A stretch of DNA of 64,000 nt, taken from assembly GCA_014338405.1 (NCBI GenBank), contig JTDE01001384.1, positions 34,212-98,211 on the forward strand. Reading direction: 5' to 3'. The DNA is from Paragonimus skrjabini miyazakii (lineage: Eukaryota > Platyhelminthes > Trematoda > Plagiorchiida > Troglotrematidae). Below, piece by piece: positions 34,624 to 48,284 of the stretch. The notes under the pieces were generated by a model. The model had not been told where the DNA came from. It saw nothing but the letters and a program-made list of their open reading frames with translations, and ran no database searches. The translations under genes and the position numbers were made by a program. The number at the start of each line of letters is the position of its first letter. Within the stretch, counting starts at the first letter, position 1.

Positions 34624-34790
34624 TAGATTGAACATCACCCACAACTGATCGCAGTTGTCGCATTTCCATAGACTTTCCAGTCGGCCCCTTTCGAAAAGAA
34701 GCACTAGACTCGAGTTTCGCTCTCACTAGAGCTCGTCAGTAGTGCATATACTTACCACTGGCGGGACAATCTATATGAAAACCACAAATC
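34624..34790 (-). repeat. Right part of the tRNA-related repeat
   Basis: Minus-strand: GATTGAACATCACCCACAAC, GATCGCAGTTGTCGCATTTC, CTTTTCGAAAAGAAG-like palindrome, CACTAGACTCGAGTTTCGC, GAGCTCGTCAGTAGTGCATA. It ends where the B box should begin. Confidence 0.85.
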
Positions 34791-35929
34791 CTCTACTACT
34801 CATCAGTAATTGTTGAAATTGTTAACAATGCTTCTGGTTAATTGATCATACGAGAGCACTTCACTAGTTAGACAATTCCGTATACTTAAGGAGAGGCATA
34901 CAACCCTGTTGTATTCACCGTTAATATTAAACTTTATGTTTTAGTGCTCATCCTTGTCCAAAGTATTTCGGTATAACCCGGTATCGAGGTTTCTTTTCGA
35001 ACGCACTCAATGCAAGTTGTTGCATTTCACAACCAAAATTTGGAACCTCATCTGTACTACACAGTTCACACTGTTTATATTCTCAAGGAGAAAGTAAACA
35101 GTTTATGCGATCGCATAAATGAAATGACTACATATTCGGCAATCCAGTAGTTGGAAATCGTCTGATTGATTTCATTAGTATGCAGGACAACGTGCGTACA
35201 AACATCTAAGAGTGTGGTCAGAAAAGTTTACACACTTCAAGAAATTATCGGACTCGTAACGTAGTTAACTATGGATGGGTTTCTTGAGTAATAGTCAATT
35301 CACATGTGAGTAGAAATGATCTGATTGATGCAAGATTTTCAGTAAAGTTTACCTTCGATCTTTGGCGACGCTAGACATAACTTTTTTTCTATATGAGTGT
35401 GTTTGTTTCAGATAGATCAATGTTTCGCCATTGCAAGATGTGATAGGTTTATCTCATTACAACTAATCACATACATTTACAGCTGCAAGTGCAGATACGT
35501 TGAAATCGATCGCATATATTCTGACCCGAACGGATGAAGGTGTGCTTTTCATAAACAGGACTGTCGTAGTTCCGGTTTCGCACAAGATATACAATAATGC
35601 TAATATGTTATATCAGCAAATGCCACCTTAGTCAGGCAACAAATTAGTCGAGAGGGAAAAATCATGAGTTAACGTTGAATGATATGGTTAAAATCTACAC
35701 GTGATGGAAACAAAAATATGTGTCCACAATGATCCACAGTCTGTTGGCTTGACAAAAATCTCTCATCATTAATATAATAAAATAAGCAATATTGAAGCAG
35801 ATGAACTAAGTGTTTGTGAAATCCAGTGTGTAATTAATGACGTCGCATCATTGTAACTCAATCAAGCAATTCCGATATTTACTTAAACACACAGTCACTT
35901 ACCCCGTTCGTACCTTAATGAATAACCTA
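34791..35929. other. No gene recognised
   Basis: AT-rich; no ORF of note and no repeat match found. Confidence 0.45.
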
Positions 35930-36880
35930 TATGAATGGGTATCCAGTCGACGACTAAGCGTCTACGGCAGTCTCTATTGTTTCCAGTGTGGTGTATCTAA
36001 GTTGTCCGACACGACCTTTCCAGCTCAATTTAACGGAAGACGAGATTGTAGAACGCGTCTTGACAGACTACGGATATGGTGGTATATAACCGTTTCTAGC
36101 AACTCGACTATGAGACTTAGAGTAAGCAGACGATATTGCTGTACTCAGGGAGAATTCATTGGAAGGTTAGCACATGTTAAACATGTTAGAGGTCTTCATT
36201 AATCAGTTTGGTGTATCACTTTGGCGTTGAACGTACAAAAGGCTGTTGAAAAATTAGCTTGAGGCTACGTCTGCTGTCATCTGTGGCAGTGAGCAGTTGA
36301 AGGTCGTCAGGAAGTTCATGTTGCTTGGGAGTTTCATCAACACCTGGGAGATGTCCGATGAGATCAAAAGTTTTATAACTGAGACTTTGATGATGCCTGC
36401 CAGATTATATCATTTGTGCCGTCCATATGATCTTAGTTTTTGTGCGGTAGACCGAATGTAGAATGCCACTTTAAGAACAGTGTTACTGAACGGCTACGAA
36501 ACGTGAACCACACGCGCATACGAAATTCATAGCGTCCGTTTTCGACCACTGGTGTCTTCGAAGCATTAGCGGCGTGTGGTGGGAACACCGTATAATTAGT
36601 GACGAAGTCAGCCGAAAGGTCTTCGGGATGGTTAGACTGTAATGACTTCAGATATTAGTGATATCGTTAATGACAATGTCTTACGAATATCAGATCACCG
36701 TTTATCACGCTGTTTTGTAAATAGTTGGTCACGCTGCAATCAGCAACTTGGCAGCCAGCTAGTTGGTTTATGGGCGTGGAGGCACTGATACTTGAGCTTA
36801 TTTTAGAAAGAGTTCCTGGCTACATGACCGCTGAGAGTCAGCGTTTAGTTGAGGACTGTGTTTGATTTGACGAAGAATAA
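35930..36880 (+). pseudogene. Second LINE remnant, RT C-terminal half
   Basis: Read across frames, this shows the LINE RT palm: DLE-stop-ADDIAVLREN at 36,115-36,160 (the YADD tyrosine is a TAA), then AVICGSEQLKVVRKFMLLGS, FITETLMMPARLYHLCRPYD, RTVLLNGYET (usually LLYGCETW) and HWCLRSISGVWWEHRIISDE, followed by RISDHRLSRC. This order is typical of the RT C-terminus of endonuclease/RT LINEs abundant in flatworms. It is a different family from the 3.3-4.9 kb element, whose conserved blocks differ. At least three frameshifts and several stops are present; the ends are approximate. Confidence 0.85.
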
Positions 36881-37533
36881 ATATCTACGGTACTCGTTTG
36901 CCTAATCACCATGTATGCTGGTTTGCCATCCTCCTTCTTAACTTCTCCACTTTACACAATACCCTTTTGTTCTTCTTCCCGTGTATTCTAGAAAGTTTAT
37001 CATTTCATGTATTGTATGTATCAAGATCGGATACGAATGAAAGCGAGTGAATCTGATTTGTTTGGTTCACTTTCATTTTTGGAAACAATAATTGGGGTAC
37101 AATTCCAAAAGCTTTTCAATGTTTCATAAATTTCTTTTGCTTTTGGTCTGCATTTATTTGCTTTAGATAGGAGTCATACGATCTCAGTAACGCTGCAGTA
37201 TTTTGACTGCGAAATTGTTGAGCAAAAACTTCGAATTGCTTCATGTTTGTAGCACGAATCCCAATAATGGCAATAAACTGACGATAAGCGAATGTAAGGT
37301 ATATATAACCGTCTTTAAAACTATGGAAGATCATCTAGTTCAACAGGTAACCTAACTGTAATGGATTACTGTTGCATATCTCGACTGGCCATGGCATCTA
37401 CTTAATATATGCATTCAGTAACATAAGTGGCTATCAATCACGTTGTTTACCTTGAGAGCAGCACGTCATCCAGTTACAGTGCGATCGACAGATACTTTGT
37501 GTTGTATACCGAAATTAGCGCGTTGCTCATTAG
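36881..37533. other. No gene recognised
   Basis: Likely 3' tail of the LINE remnant followed by unique AT-rich DNA; nothing else seen. Confidence 0.4.
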
Positions 37534-37633
37534 NNNNNNNNNNNNNNNNNNNNNNNNNNNNNNNNNNNNNNNNNNNNNNNNNNNNNNNNNNNNNNNNNNN
37601 NNNNNNNNNNNNNNNNNNNNNNNNNNNNNNNNN
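37534..37633. other. Scaffold gap (100 N)
   Basis: Exactly 100 N, a default spacer length. Unlike the other gap, no flank overlap is visible. The right edge begins with a short inverted repeat (ACCAAAT...ATTTGGT, 37,634-37,650). Confidence 0.95.
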
Positions 37634-39342
37634 ACCAAATGGAATTTGGTAAAATGTATCAGTTAAACTCAGGATGTTCGTTTTCATATGACGTCCTTCG
37701 GTTTAGTAATATAGAATATCTATGTAGCACTTACTATCGTAAGACAGCAGGAGCCAAGCTGATTGACGAATGTCAACAGTGTTCACACAATACTGTTAAC
37801 AAAGCTGTCCGGAACAATGTTGTAAAATTGGTACGCATGCAAGAGACGACAGAACAACCAGCATCGACTGAAAATTAGCTTGCCATACTAACCCGGAAAA
37901 TTTAATGTTGCAATAGTAGCTGCAGATCAACATACTGCTGGACTTTTGCTGCCATCAGAAACGGTGGCTTGTTTGAGTCTACTTGCTGTAAAACAGCGCA
38001 AACAACAAATATATATAAACTGTGCGGTGTATTATAGTGGAAGCGCTGACGTTGAATATAACTCGTTCCCTGGTTGGAGGGTGTGTACCAACAAGGGCTC
38101 CTCACACCAGAACAGTCCACGACATTGTTGTTGGACAGTTACGTTGGTGATCATACTGTGCTGTTTAAATGTCACCGATGCCCACTCGATGCATACATTT
38201 GTTTACGAATGCGCAAGTATGCAAAGACAGATGTATAAGTCATACGCAAGTGAAAGAATGCCAAAATGTGTCACAATTATTTATTAGATAGTGACCACGT
38301 ATTGGTGAGCCGCCTATGGTACAATGTGAGCGAGAGTGTCAAACGGTTGATAAAATAAATGCCTGCGAAATTGCCTTGAAAAACAGTTGATGTTTGACAT
38401 TTACCGAAATCAAGTAGTAGAATCACGTAACTTGTGCCAATGACAACCGGTTGTCCCTTTTTACATCGTCTCGGTTTGTTTGAGTACCCAGGTGAATTGA
38501 AAACCTTTCGTATATTGTGATATACTCAACAGAATGTGACGAAATAAGTACATATATCTGGCAAAACCCGAAGAAAAGAATGTCAGTACCACACTGTGTA
38601 TGTAGCAGAATAATGTGATGTCCCTCAAGGGTGATACACATTGAGGTCTATCGATATACATGTATATATATATATATATATCTATTAGTTAGTGGCTGGA
38701 TTCATTATACATGTTTAGCATATATCCTGGGATAGGCAAACCTGCTATTCACCGCTCAATAACCTCGGAGTTCTGGTTGCCGGAAAACCCAATACGACTT
38801 TTCTGATCAAAAACAAACGGTCCTTCTGCATCAGGTATATCATCAGAACAATTATCAGGGACAGACGTAACGTGACGTGCATATACAAAGTGACGCATAC
38901 AACCGATTAGCATTAGTTCTGAAACATTTCTGGAGGCTACGCCGGTCAAGCCTATTTTATACTTTTAATCTACCATTTGCTGTATCTGTTAAGCTCTTTG
39001 GGGAGTGGAACTGTACAAATGAGGCCTCTGGGAATAACCGTATAACACAGTAAAACTTATGCCCGAAATCGAAAATTCTCCCAGCGCGTATTATTTTGCT
39101 TATTTTCGTGAAAACGTCTTATATAAATCTTGTAAACTCTGTACGGAATCAGGGAAGGAGTTGTCGCTTGAGAATCGATAGCGAATGGGAAGGCTGCGCG
39201 TGTCCCTTGATTATTTACTGATTTATAACGTCACTACTAACGAACGGTAAATCTGTGCCCTTAACAGACATTGAAATAAACAAGCAATTTATTATTAGGA
39301 AACAAATAGTATAGTTCCAACATTATATAACATCATTTCAAT
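37634..39342. other. No supportable gene
   Basis: Two ORFs with protein-like composition (37,639-37,878 and 37,946-38,287, the second open from about 37,893) have no recognisable domains or convincing splice sites. Their length is within chance expectation for this window. Confidence 0.35.
38661..38681. repeat. (TA)n microsatellite
   Basis: About ten TA units in an otherwise ordinary AT-rich context. Confidence 0.9.
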
Positions 39343-39650
39343 TTGAACATCACCCACAATTGACCGCAGCTGTCACGACCGAATTATCATATGCGAACAC
39401 AACCACTTTCGCTTGTGAGTAATGAACAGGTTGCCCGATCGTCTTGAAATGGAGACACAGTAACTGTCCTGTTAACTCCAACCGATAACCCCGCGATTAG
39501 GACTTCCTAGACAGATCGAAATCTCCGATCTCATTGAACCTGCTAGGCGATATTTTAGATTACTGATGAGTAGTCGGGGATTTGATTAATTTCAAGTTGA
39601 ACATCACCCACAATTGATCGCAGCTGTCGCATTGCCATAGACTATAACAA
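39343..39650 (-). repeat. tRNA-related repeat: tandem junction with internal deletion
   Basis: Read on the minus strand: right end (GACAGCTGCGATCAATTGTG), then directly the full left part (CCCCGACTACTCATCAGTAA ... CCGCGATTAGG in reverse ... ATAATTCGGTCGT), then a second right end (GACAGCTGCGGTCAATTGTG). The tRNA-like promoter section and most of the right part are missing from the second unit. This shows a head-to-tail arrangement of units. Confidence 0.85.
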
Positions 39651-42600
39651 TATCTTAAGTATTTAACCTAAGTTTATTTCAGAACCAAAGGCAGCAATTT
39701 CAGACGGAAATGATAAACATTAAATGGGCTTATCCCCTTTCAGTAGTGACCAAAAAACACAAGTCAAACAGCATTGAAAGGTCCGGCAATAAAAGAAAAT
39801 TTTACACCACATAAACAGAAAATTAGAATGATAAAAATAAGTAGCTAGCAATTTAAACACACTCGCTGTGTCCAATATAATATAAGAGAAAAACGTGGAA
39901 ACATATAATGCGGAAAAAATTGCGTTAGCAGGTGTAGTGTCTAAGAAGGTCAAATGGACGTTGTACATCCGATGTATATCCTCTACGAAATATGACGGTG
40001 GGCAAACTTTGATCATACAATCGGATGTATTGACGCAAATTTTACATGGAAACAAATGTGAATACCTGAAGAGCTTTCCGATTTGCCGAAGTTCTGCTTA
40101 TTTAACGATTTCAACGAAACAAAGCTTTACAACAAAATTTCGTAAGTCGCGTCTAAAAAAATATATCCTTGAAAACTTGCGAATCAACATACACTTTTCT
40201 CGGTAATTCAAAGAACCTGTGGCCATTATGGTGTATGAGTTAGCGTCTAGCAAATGCACTGATTAGGAATGCCTAGGACTAACACGTGATGCTTATAAAT
40301 ATGATTATAGTTGGGTAAAGCAGTACCTAAGGATGCTGTAGAAACGCTGAGCAAAAAGCATCAGCACACTAATATTATCTCATATTTTTCACGATATATA
40401 ATTTTCCATCGGTGCATACACATGCTCGGAGCCTGACTCCAACTGTTGTCACCGCAATCGACTCTTGGCCCGCGAAGTCGTTCATTCATTTGCATGACTA
40501 ATGTGTATTCACGCACGTTGAGCAATACCACATTATCATGTGCCTTGGTGGCTCGTCTCCTGTAGGGCGTACACACTATTTCAATAGTCGCTTCTGGTCC
40601 ATCGTCTCTCTGGTGTTCTGCCCTGCCTACTAGTTCGCGAAAGTACACACCCTACTGCTCACAAACGAAGCTGTCTGCTATACAACCCAAATAAGGCATG
40701 TTGTTGCAGATGTTGCATTTGGTTACATGAACCACAGACATGATACTGTGATCTATGCTGAAGGTTGAGTGTGCCCCTGCGGAAAATTGTTGATCGGCGT
40801 ATTGAACATACAAGAGTTACTTTTGCTTGAATCCCAAGTTGTAATTTGTTGAATCTTCCACAAGAGGGACCAATCACTAAGTAATGTTTATCAATTGAAC
40901 AATAAAGAAGATAAGTCATTAGTACTTGAAACTCTGAGGTCGAATCAAAGTGCAATAATTGCAGGTCTATGAAATTGCAGTTCTATGAAGGTTATGTTGT
41001 ATAGTGCCGACTTAACCTAATCTGTCATTCAGTGCTGTAGCCAACAAGTGAGACGAGAGACTATGCAATACAAATATACTTAACTGAGTTTCAAACGAAC
41101 TGTATGAAAGTAACCATTAAACTATACGTCATCGTTTAGTCCGAAAGTCAGTCTACAAGGGAAAAGAGGTCATGATATGTTGTATAACATTTGGCGGAAC
41201 TAATTTTGGTCGCTTTTTTTCAAGCCTGTACTGTAGTACCGGAAGTTACATCTATTTATCATTTACGGAGAGAGACCTGTATATTTATGAAAATCCCATG
41301 AGTACAGTTGTGTTAAATTGGCAACCTACTGACCGACAACACACCGATCTATCTGAATGAACGAGAAACCTAGTTGAATGAACCGAAACTAGATAGAAGT
41401 GAGGTCCGGAACGCAAAACAGATTGCTACTGGGCAGCGGGTCTCACATGCAGCCAACACGGTTATGTTCTCACACAGGTAGATTGTCAGCTCCTTATTAA
41501 ATATTATCCGTCACTAACCCTATATCTCATTGGAAGCACAATATTTGTGTAGGTGTGTTACCGCTTTTAATAAACTGTGTATACTTAGGGTTCGAGATTA
41601 AAGAGTACACAGTCCATCAACTCAGTACTGCTGATAAATAACAAATCAGATAGAATATGTAGCATACGTATGCAGTATTATAGAAAATTTTGAAAGAATG
41701 TCAAATTTTACAGACGGACAAATGACAAAGGAATCACTAAACTCTATCATCTTACTGGGTTGCCAACGAGTTAAAATGGCTAAGAAACAGGTCGTGGGAC
41801 CGGCAAGATGTGTAAGAGTGTGCAACAACCACGGTGAAGGGTAGTTCCATGCTAAGATGACGGAGCACACATCTGAATGAATCTGTTGCCGGACCAAGCA
41901 AATAATTACGAACCAGACGTATAAGGTAAGCACAGGATATCCGCATCGTCAACTGCAAGTCGCTTGTTCATAAAGGGTCGCAATTATTCATTGTTCTCCA
42001 ATACTTCTCATGCTCTGCAACAAAAGCTCACTGTTTTGCTGAAACAACTCCCATTGAACTAGTAAAGCTATCGTTTCATGTTCAAACGGTAGTAGCTAAA
42101 CTAGTAGCGCAGGTTTCCATACTTTATCAGGACAAATCCCATGAAGTGCGATTTAAGAATTTCATTTTCTGAGTTATACTTATTCAATGTGCGCTAGATA
42201 CGAAACAGTCAATATGGTTTGAGTGGGGATGAGGTAGCCTAAACTCATCAACTGCTTACCTATTCAAATCCTTGAAAAGCATAAACTGCTGTTCTAAAAA
42301 GATCAAGAGTTAGACTTTTCACACACTTAATGTGTTCATGTCACTTGTCATAGAATAAGAAAAACATTTTTAGTTAGAAGTGTAGCTATCGATTCGACTG
42401 ATTGATTAACGTTTGTTTATGAATAGGTGTGGTTACGTTGTTTGATATGCTGTAAAGAGATACAACCTGATAACCGTATTTAAAAGATAGTTAAATGTTT
42501 TTCTACACTTTCACCCACGTTACCATCTAAATAATTTGAAAAATATTGTAAACCTCCAACACTTTTGGAACCAGAAAGAACTTGTAGATAGATTTTTAAT

Positions 42601-45600
42601 CAATGAATGCATGATGATTTCTGGTCAAATCGCCACCCAAAGAAACCAGCGAATACTGCCAAGAAACACAAATAGGTGAATGTGCATGAACGTATATGGT
42701 CATTGATGTGTAAGGTTTTTCCCGTGGGCAAGTCTAGATTAGCTTGAGGACATTTTTAGCAGTTCGTTCAGTAATTATATTAACCACATTGTAAATCAAT
42801 ATAAACTTTTGTCTTAAATCTTCTACCTTGCAGTTATACCGCTTAGCAGAATACTGTTATAACATTGGCTTATCAGTTTCAGCAGTCATCATACATCCAC
42901 CTAGAAAAACGAGATAATTCACTCAGCATTTACTCGCCCAGCGCCGCAATATATCACATAATTTTTGTATAAATAGACGTAGCAATTATTGACAAAGAGA
43001 GCTTTGTCATTGAGCAAGTCAAAAGTCGGAATTTTGCCGTAACTGGAATGTACAGCGTTACATATTTGGTTTACAAATATAATGTTCTACTTACAGACAG
43101 CAAACTTGTCACCTTCAAGACCCATTTGTATAGTATCACAAACAGCGCTGTTTCTTCTATTATTTATGCCCAGAAAAATGATCAATTATGCCCACTCAGT
43201 AATGGCACTTCAAGAGCAGTTTTAAACCTACAGTACGATCTTGTTGCTTTTTTATGACGTTTGTCTAAAAGTTGATTTAAATGGGTCGAAGACGATTAAT
43301 AGGAGAATCTGATTCTTACATCATTAGACCATCGTTTATTGAAAGCTTACCATAAAAAATGGATTATCGTTTCAGCTTGTTTAGCGGATAGTTAAGATTA
43401 TACTAAAGTGTAAACTGAAAGACGATTTAATGGAGCACATATATGCTATAGAACTGTCGAGTCATTCTTCGACTTCCAGGAAAAGCATTGGTAAGTATCA
43501 AGTTCACTGATCGTTTAAATTGTTCGTGGAAATCTGGCAAGCATCTGTTTACTCAATAGACTACGGTATGGTCGAAGTGGATACGCAACGTTTTATTGAT
43601 TGACGCCGATCCCTTGGAATAGTTAGGACTCGCAAACTTTGAGCATGGTTTCGCTTTGTATGAAATGTACACGTTATGTTGTATCGTTAAGATTGCATTA
43701 GTGACTGTTCGATTGCAGAAGCTGTTAGTCGGATATGAAAGGTTCAACCTGAAGCTTTTATCTCATACGTTTATGGACAAAAGAAAGAGCCAGAAACTAT
43801 TTAGCATCAGTTAACACACTCGGACCTAACATAGAAAAATACAGATTACATTTTGAACTCTATGGAGTGTTATGTACGCTCAGATACATGTGACTGTGGG
43901 ATCGATCCTCTGGACATCGTGCGCTGAATGCCGTCTATTTCTTGATTAATCGATTTTTACAAGAGCTGTCCACGTTCACCGGTCCGCGTGATTGAACACT
44001 GCATGCGAATGTTGTACATACTTGAATAAAAGGCAAAACGCTTTACGGGAATTCGATTTGAAAGTAGTTTTCTTAGCAAGATGACTTAAACCGCTGTTAC
44101 TCAGAACAATGGTATCTTCATATTTGGTCATACTTGACTGACTTCATTGTTTTTGCACTAGGTCTGTTTAGATGAAACAGGTGGTATAGTAATTAATAAG
44201 CACTACTTCACTTTGTCCGATTGGTTAGATAACACGTGATGCATGAACTGAATCACCATCAACTTTGAAGTAAAGAACGTTTCTTTCATCTTTAAACAAC
44301 CTGCACTAGTGTGTTTCGATTCCTGTATGATGGCGAGATAGAAACACACTGGATAGAATTTCAATGCAGTGAAGAATTTTTACAGACCTCCTGTAACTAA
44401 CGCGTAAGAAGAAACAGGCAATTAGATTTGAGAAAAATGTTTGCCTCTGTCTGACATTCTGCTGAATAACTCCATACCACAGAACCCCTGAGAAGTGTTC
44501 CGTTCTACCTGTCTCCAATTGATTCACTCAATTTATGCACATTCACTATTGTTGTGAGTCAAGGATGTGGACACCTTAAGGATCGTTTATTAGGAAGATC
44601 AACATATGGGTTATATACTTTAACAGCGCTACAAACAAAGACACTAATTTGCATATAACACTTATTCAAGGATGTCACAGTTGCCACGGTTTTTAGTACC
44701 AGGCTCATGAACGAAAAAATCATTTTATAACGGATTGCATCTCGGTGTTTCTTCTTGTACTGTCCCCAGTTTACCTCAATGCCCAAATGCTATTTAATAA
44801 TAGTTTGAGTAATATAGTGCGATCGCTCGTTCTCACAACACTACTCCAGGGAGCATGCGATGCCAAAATAAGACCTCATCATACCATGGTCCAACTTCCA
44901 GCTGTTCGCCAAACTTTGCTTTTTGCCGGTTAGCCTACTAAGTTCCGCACTATACCTTTTACCATACTTATTTCTCTTTTAAGCATAAGAATGTATCTTT
45001 CGTTTAAAAGCCTTTCGTTTTAGTGCAGTAGAATTTATCCATTGTATTTTCAGGCTGTGGAAGTGGCTTGTGATTGGTCTAGTGGACTCATATTTTGTGG
45101 CCTTTTTGGTTGCGACTGCTCGCATTGGCTGCTGAGCTAGGACAATGTCCGACGGAACACTTGAGTTGTGGAGGCCGTCAAGTAGGCAAGATAAAGTAGC
45201 AGCATTTCTTTCAACTGATAAAACTGATAACGTTGTCAAAGTAACCCATGAATCAACTCAAAGTGAGAAATTGTTCGGGATAAAAAAACAGTAGAAGAGA
45301 CTTTCTAGTGCAACCACTTCGATCTGGCCATAATCCTTAAATAATACAATTTTTCCCAAAGTGCATACAGACTTACTTTAGATGCTTGAATCTCGCCAAA
45401 AGGTTCGTCTGTTTACTCCAACCCATCAGACTGGAACCAGCAAGCTATGATTTCTAGGACGATGTGATTAGTTAACCGATTTAATTCAAGATTTAAACTG
45501 GAATAACCAAAGAACGTCCTCATTTGAAGTTGCCTTCTTACGTATGAACGAGACAATTGATTACCAGTGCGATTCGCAGAGAGTGAGACTAGATATGTGG

Positions 45601-45669
45601 ACATACTAACTAATGAGTCGCACGAACTAATGGTTTTCTGCACTTTTAGCGTTCGGTTTTTCATTAACA
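39651..45669. other. No supportable gene
   Basis: Six kilobases of AT-rich DNA with chance ORFs. The two longest overlap on opposite strands (39,720-40,055 minus; 39,895-40,206 plus). A possible short first exon (ATG 43,430, MEHIYAIELSSHSSTSRKSI, followed by GTAAGT) is noted under findings. Confidence 0.4.
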
Positions 45670-46760
45670 ACAGAAGCTACCGGCAGAGTCATTGAATGGC
45701 TATGGAGTCACCTCGTAGCTAATGTTTTAACGGGCAAATTGGAAACGGATCAAACAGATTAAGGCATTGAAGATTTTATTTTTTGTGTACGCTACGTAGA
45801 TGATACTTTTGCTTTGCCAGTGAGGAGTCCAATATCAACGGTGTTACGACAGTTTTGTACTCAATCCATGGCGGTAATGAATTGACCAATGAGTGGGGCT
45901 GGAAAGCTCAAACAAAGTTTATGAACGTTGACTTGGAAAGAAGAGGGGATGGTTTACTCCAACAACAAGCTTACAATAAACAGACCTAGAGTGGTTATTA
46001 CCTTCACTTTGACAAGTTGGTTTTGTTAGGCCAAACGCGAAACCTCAGGCGCTGTCTCACCGAAAAGGTAAGCTAGATCTGTATATCCGATTTTGCTGAG
46101 GCTGGGCTATATTTTCTACAAGAATTTTTCAGAAAATAATGGTTACCAAGTACGTTTTATTCATAAGACGATACCGGCGGTCCAGTTTAAAGTGGAGTAA
46201 TCTTTTATGAATAATAATTGCGTATTCACTATTCTCCTTTTCTACAGATATTCCGTGGCCTGAGCTAGCATAAGAACTCTTGGACTATCAGTAGAAACAA
46301 CTCACTTTGAAGATAAACGGTTCTTGAGCTCCCATTCGACACTGATTGTAATGTCATAACTGAATGAAAAACTTTCGCGTTCTAAAATTTCGTTCTATTT
46401 AGTCATTTGCCTGTTCTTGTTGAACCTCATACAGCGGTTGCGCTATAAAAGGATTGTTCGTTAGAGTATGTGAAGTCTGTCCTGTGTAGTTGAATATCGG
46501 CGTGACTACAAAGGTATCATTTACGATCGTTGGTCACTTGATCAACTGTACCCTTTTTTCCCTGAAAGAAATGCGTGATAAATTTTCTATCGACTACCAA
46601 GACGTTGGTCCGAAGTGGTGAGATTCCGAACGGTGGTCGCTGCCATTAGTATACGACTGTACTACCCTGACTTTTGTGCACAGAAGAAATTCATCTAGAC
46701 GTTTAGCCCCTCCTCGGTCACAATATATGGTACTCCCAAGTAGGATCGATAACTATGTAC
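45670..46760 (+). pseudogene. Penelope-like element, heavily decayed, copy 2
   Basis: Across several frames: SHLVANVLTGKLETDQTD, CVRYVDDTFALP (YVDD intact), NVDLERRGDGLLQQQAYNKQ, then stop and SGYYLHFDKLVLLGQTRNLR, SENNGYQVRFIHKTIPAV. Near 46,405 DNA similarity to the GIY-YIG core of the 57.4-kb copy persists (CATTTGCCTGTTCTTGTTGA). It ends with the conserved tail ISIRLYYPDFCAQKKFI at about 46,650-46,705. Only the catalytic half onwards is present. Numerous stops and shifts mark it as older than the 24.8- and 57.4-kb copies. Confidence 0.85.
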
Positions 46761-48284
46761 CTGCTGGTTAACATACAGTTCACACACTCTACTGATCGAT
46801 TTCTTTGCGCACTTTGCTTAAAGTTTTTATTTTTTGTGTTGTAAGTAACTTGAATGTTTAAAGCCATTCTTGCCCACTGTTTTTAGTTCTCCTAACTTGA
46901 GGGAGTATTTTCAAGCGGTCGCACTCAACACTATTTCAATTATAACTCAAGTTTTACACTACTGGGACTGATTCGTTTGTCTTTACACCTGGGATCATAA
47001 TTCGCATAAAATTTAATATTCGGCACGATTAGAAGAAGTTGCTGCAGAATCCGTGGAAAACTTAGTGTTAAACCTATACGCGTTAGGGTTTTCTTATCAT
47101 ATACTTGGACAATGTCATTGTTGCTATGCTGGATGTGCACTCAGACTAAATTTAGCTGGCTGTTTTCATCAACATACAAACAACAAGGACTAATCGAATA
47201 TATACTTAAATGCTTACAAGCAAAATAACGGTATGTCTGGTCAACAGTCATTAGTCGGTTTCTGGTGTTTTTTCTGTATGACTTGTTTAAATAACCTGGT
47301 TATTTAATGCGGTATGCACGATATTGTCAAGTTTATAAATTCGCATACGTGATCTAATCAACTAAAATTAGGGTGATCTGAATGCGGCCAGTCAATTTCT
47401 GTGGAACACACAACGGCAAATTGAAAACAACATTTACACAGACTCACTAAAACAATAAACAGCGTAACTGGTTGTACACACGTACATAAAACTGCGTCTC
47501 TAAGGCACGTGAGGAAATATAAAGCGCGCTCATGATACATAAGAATACACAGTCTAGACGTGAGAATGACGTGCAGCGGAAAAGTTGGTTTCCAGTGTTT
47601 ATTAACAGGCTAAATGCAGCACATTCGTGTGTTGATCAGGTGCAAAAGGAGAAACATCAATAGATTCAACGGTTCGTTATCAGTGTCTAAGGGATCTAGT
47701 CGGCTATATAAAGTAACGATGATGGGTAAATAATGATTATCCTTAAGCATTCTGTTTAATCCGGACACTAACACAGAGTCGTGGCAGATTTACTATTTTT
47801 ACGGATCGCTTTTAAATACATAATGCGGGAAAGGTAATGGCTTTCGCAATTGCCAACGAACGACGTTTTACCTACATTGATTGTAAACTATGGACGAGGC
47901 AGATAGGACGGACAGAGTCTGTAAGATTGACTGAATGTCTGGACTCCATGTGTTTATTCACATTCTGACAAATAGAAAGAAAGCCGTCGTGAGATTAGTT
48001 GTGCATGCAAGTGCTTCGCATTGAAAATCTTGACTGTTTCATTTGGAAGCAACTTTGGGGTGTGACCTAAGTTTTGAATTTGCACTGCTCCCAGTGTATT
48101 CTCTACATACTGCAGTCCGCATCAACACAAGGGTGGGTAGGTATTTTTGTTGGTAAACGTTATCATTGTAACTTTCCAAAGAGTTGAAGACACATTTGCT
48201 ACCAAGTACGCTGCTATACGCGTAAACCATACCTACGTGTGATTCAGTGCCAACTCCATTGTTGGTTCATTAAAAGGCAACAGG
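46761..48284. other. No gene recognised
   Basis: AT-rich, chance ORFs only. Confidence 0.45.

Noticed and set aside
37893..38283. Plus-strand open frame of about 130 codons
   Set aside because: Composition becomes cysteine-, histidine- and methionine-rich as in random sequence, with no recognisable motif or good splice sites; within chance expectation.
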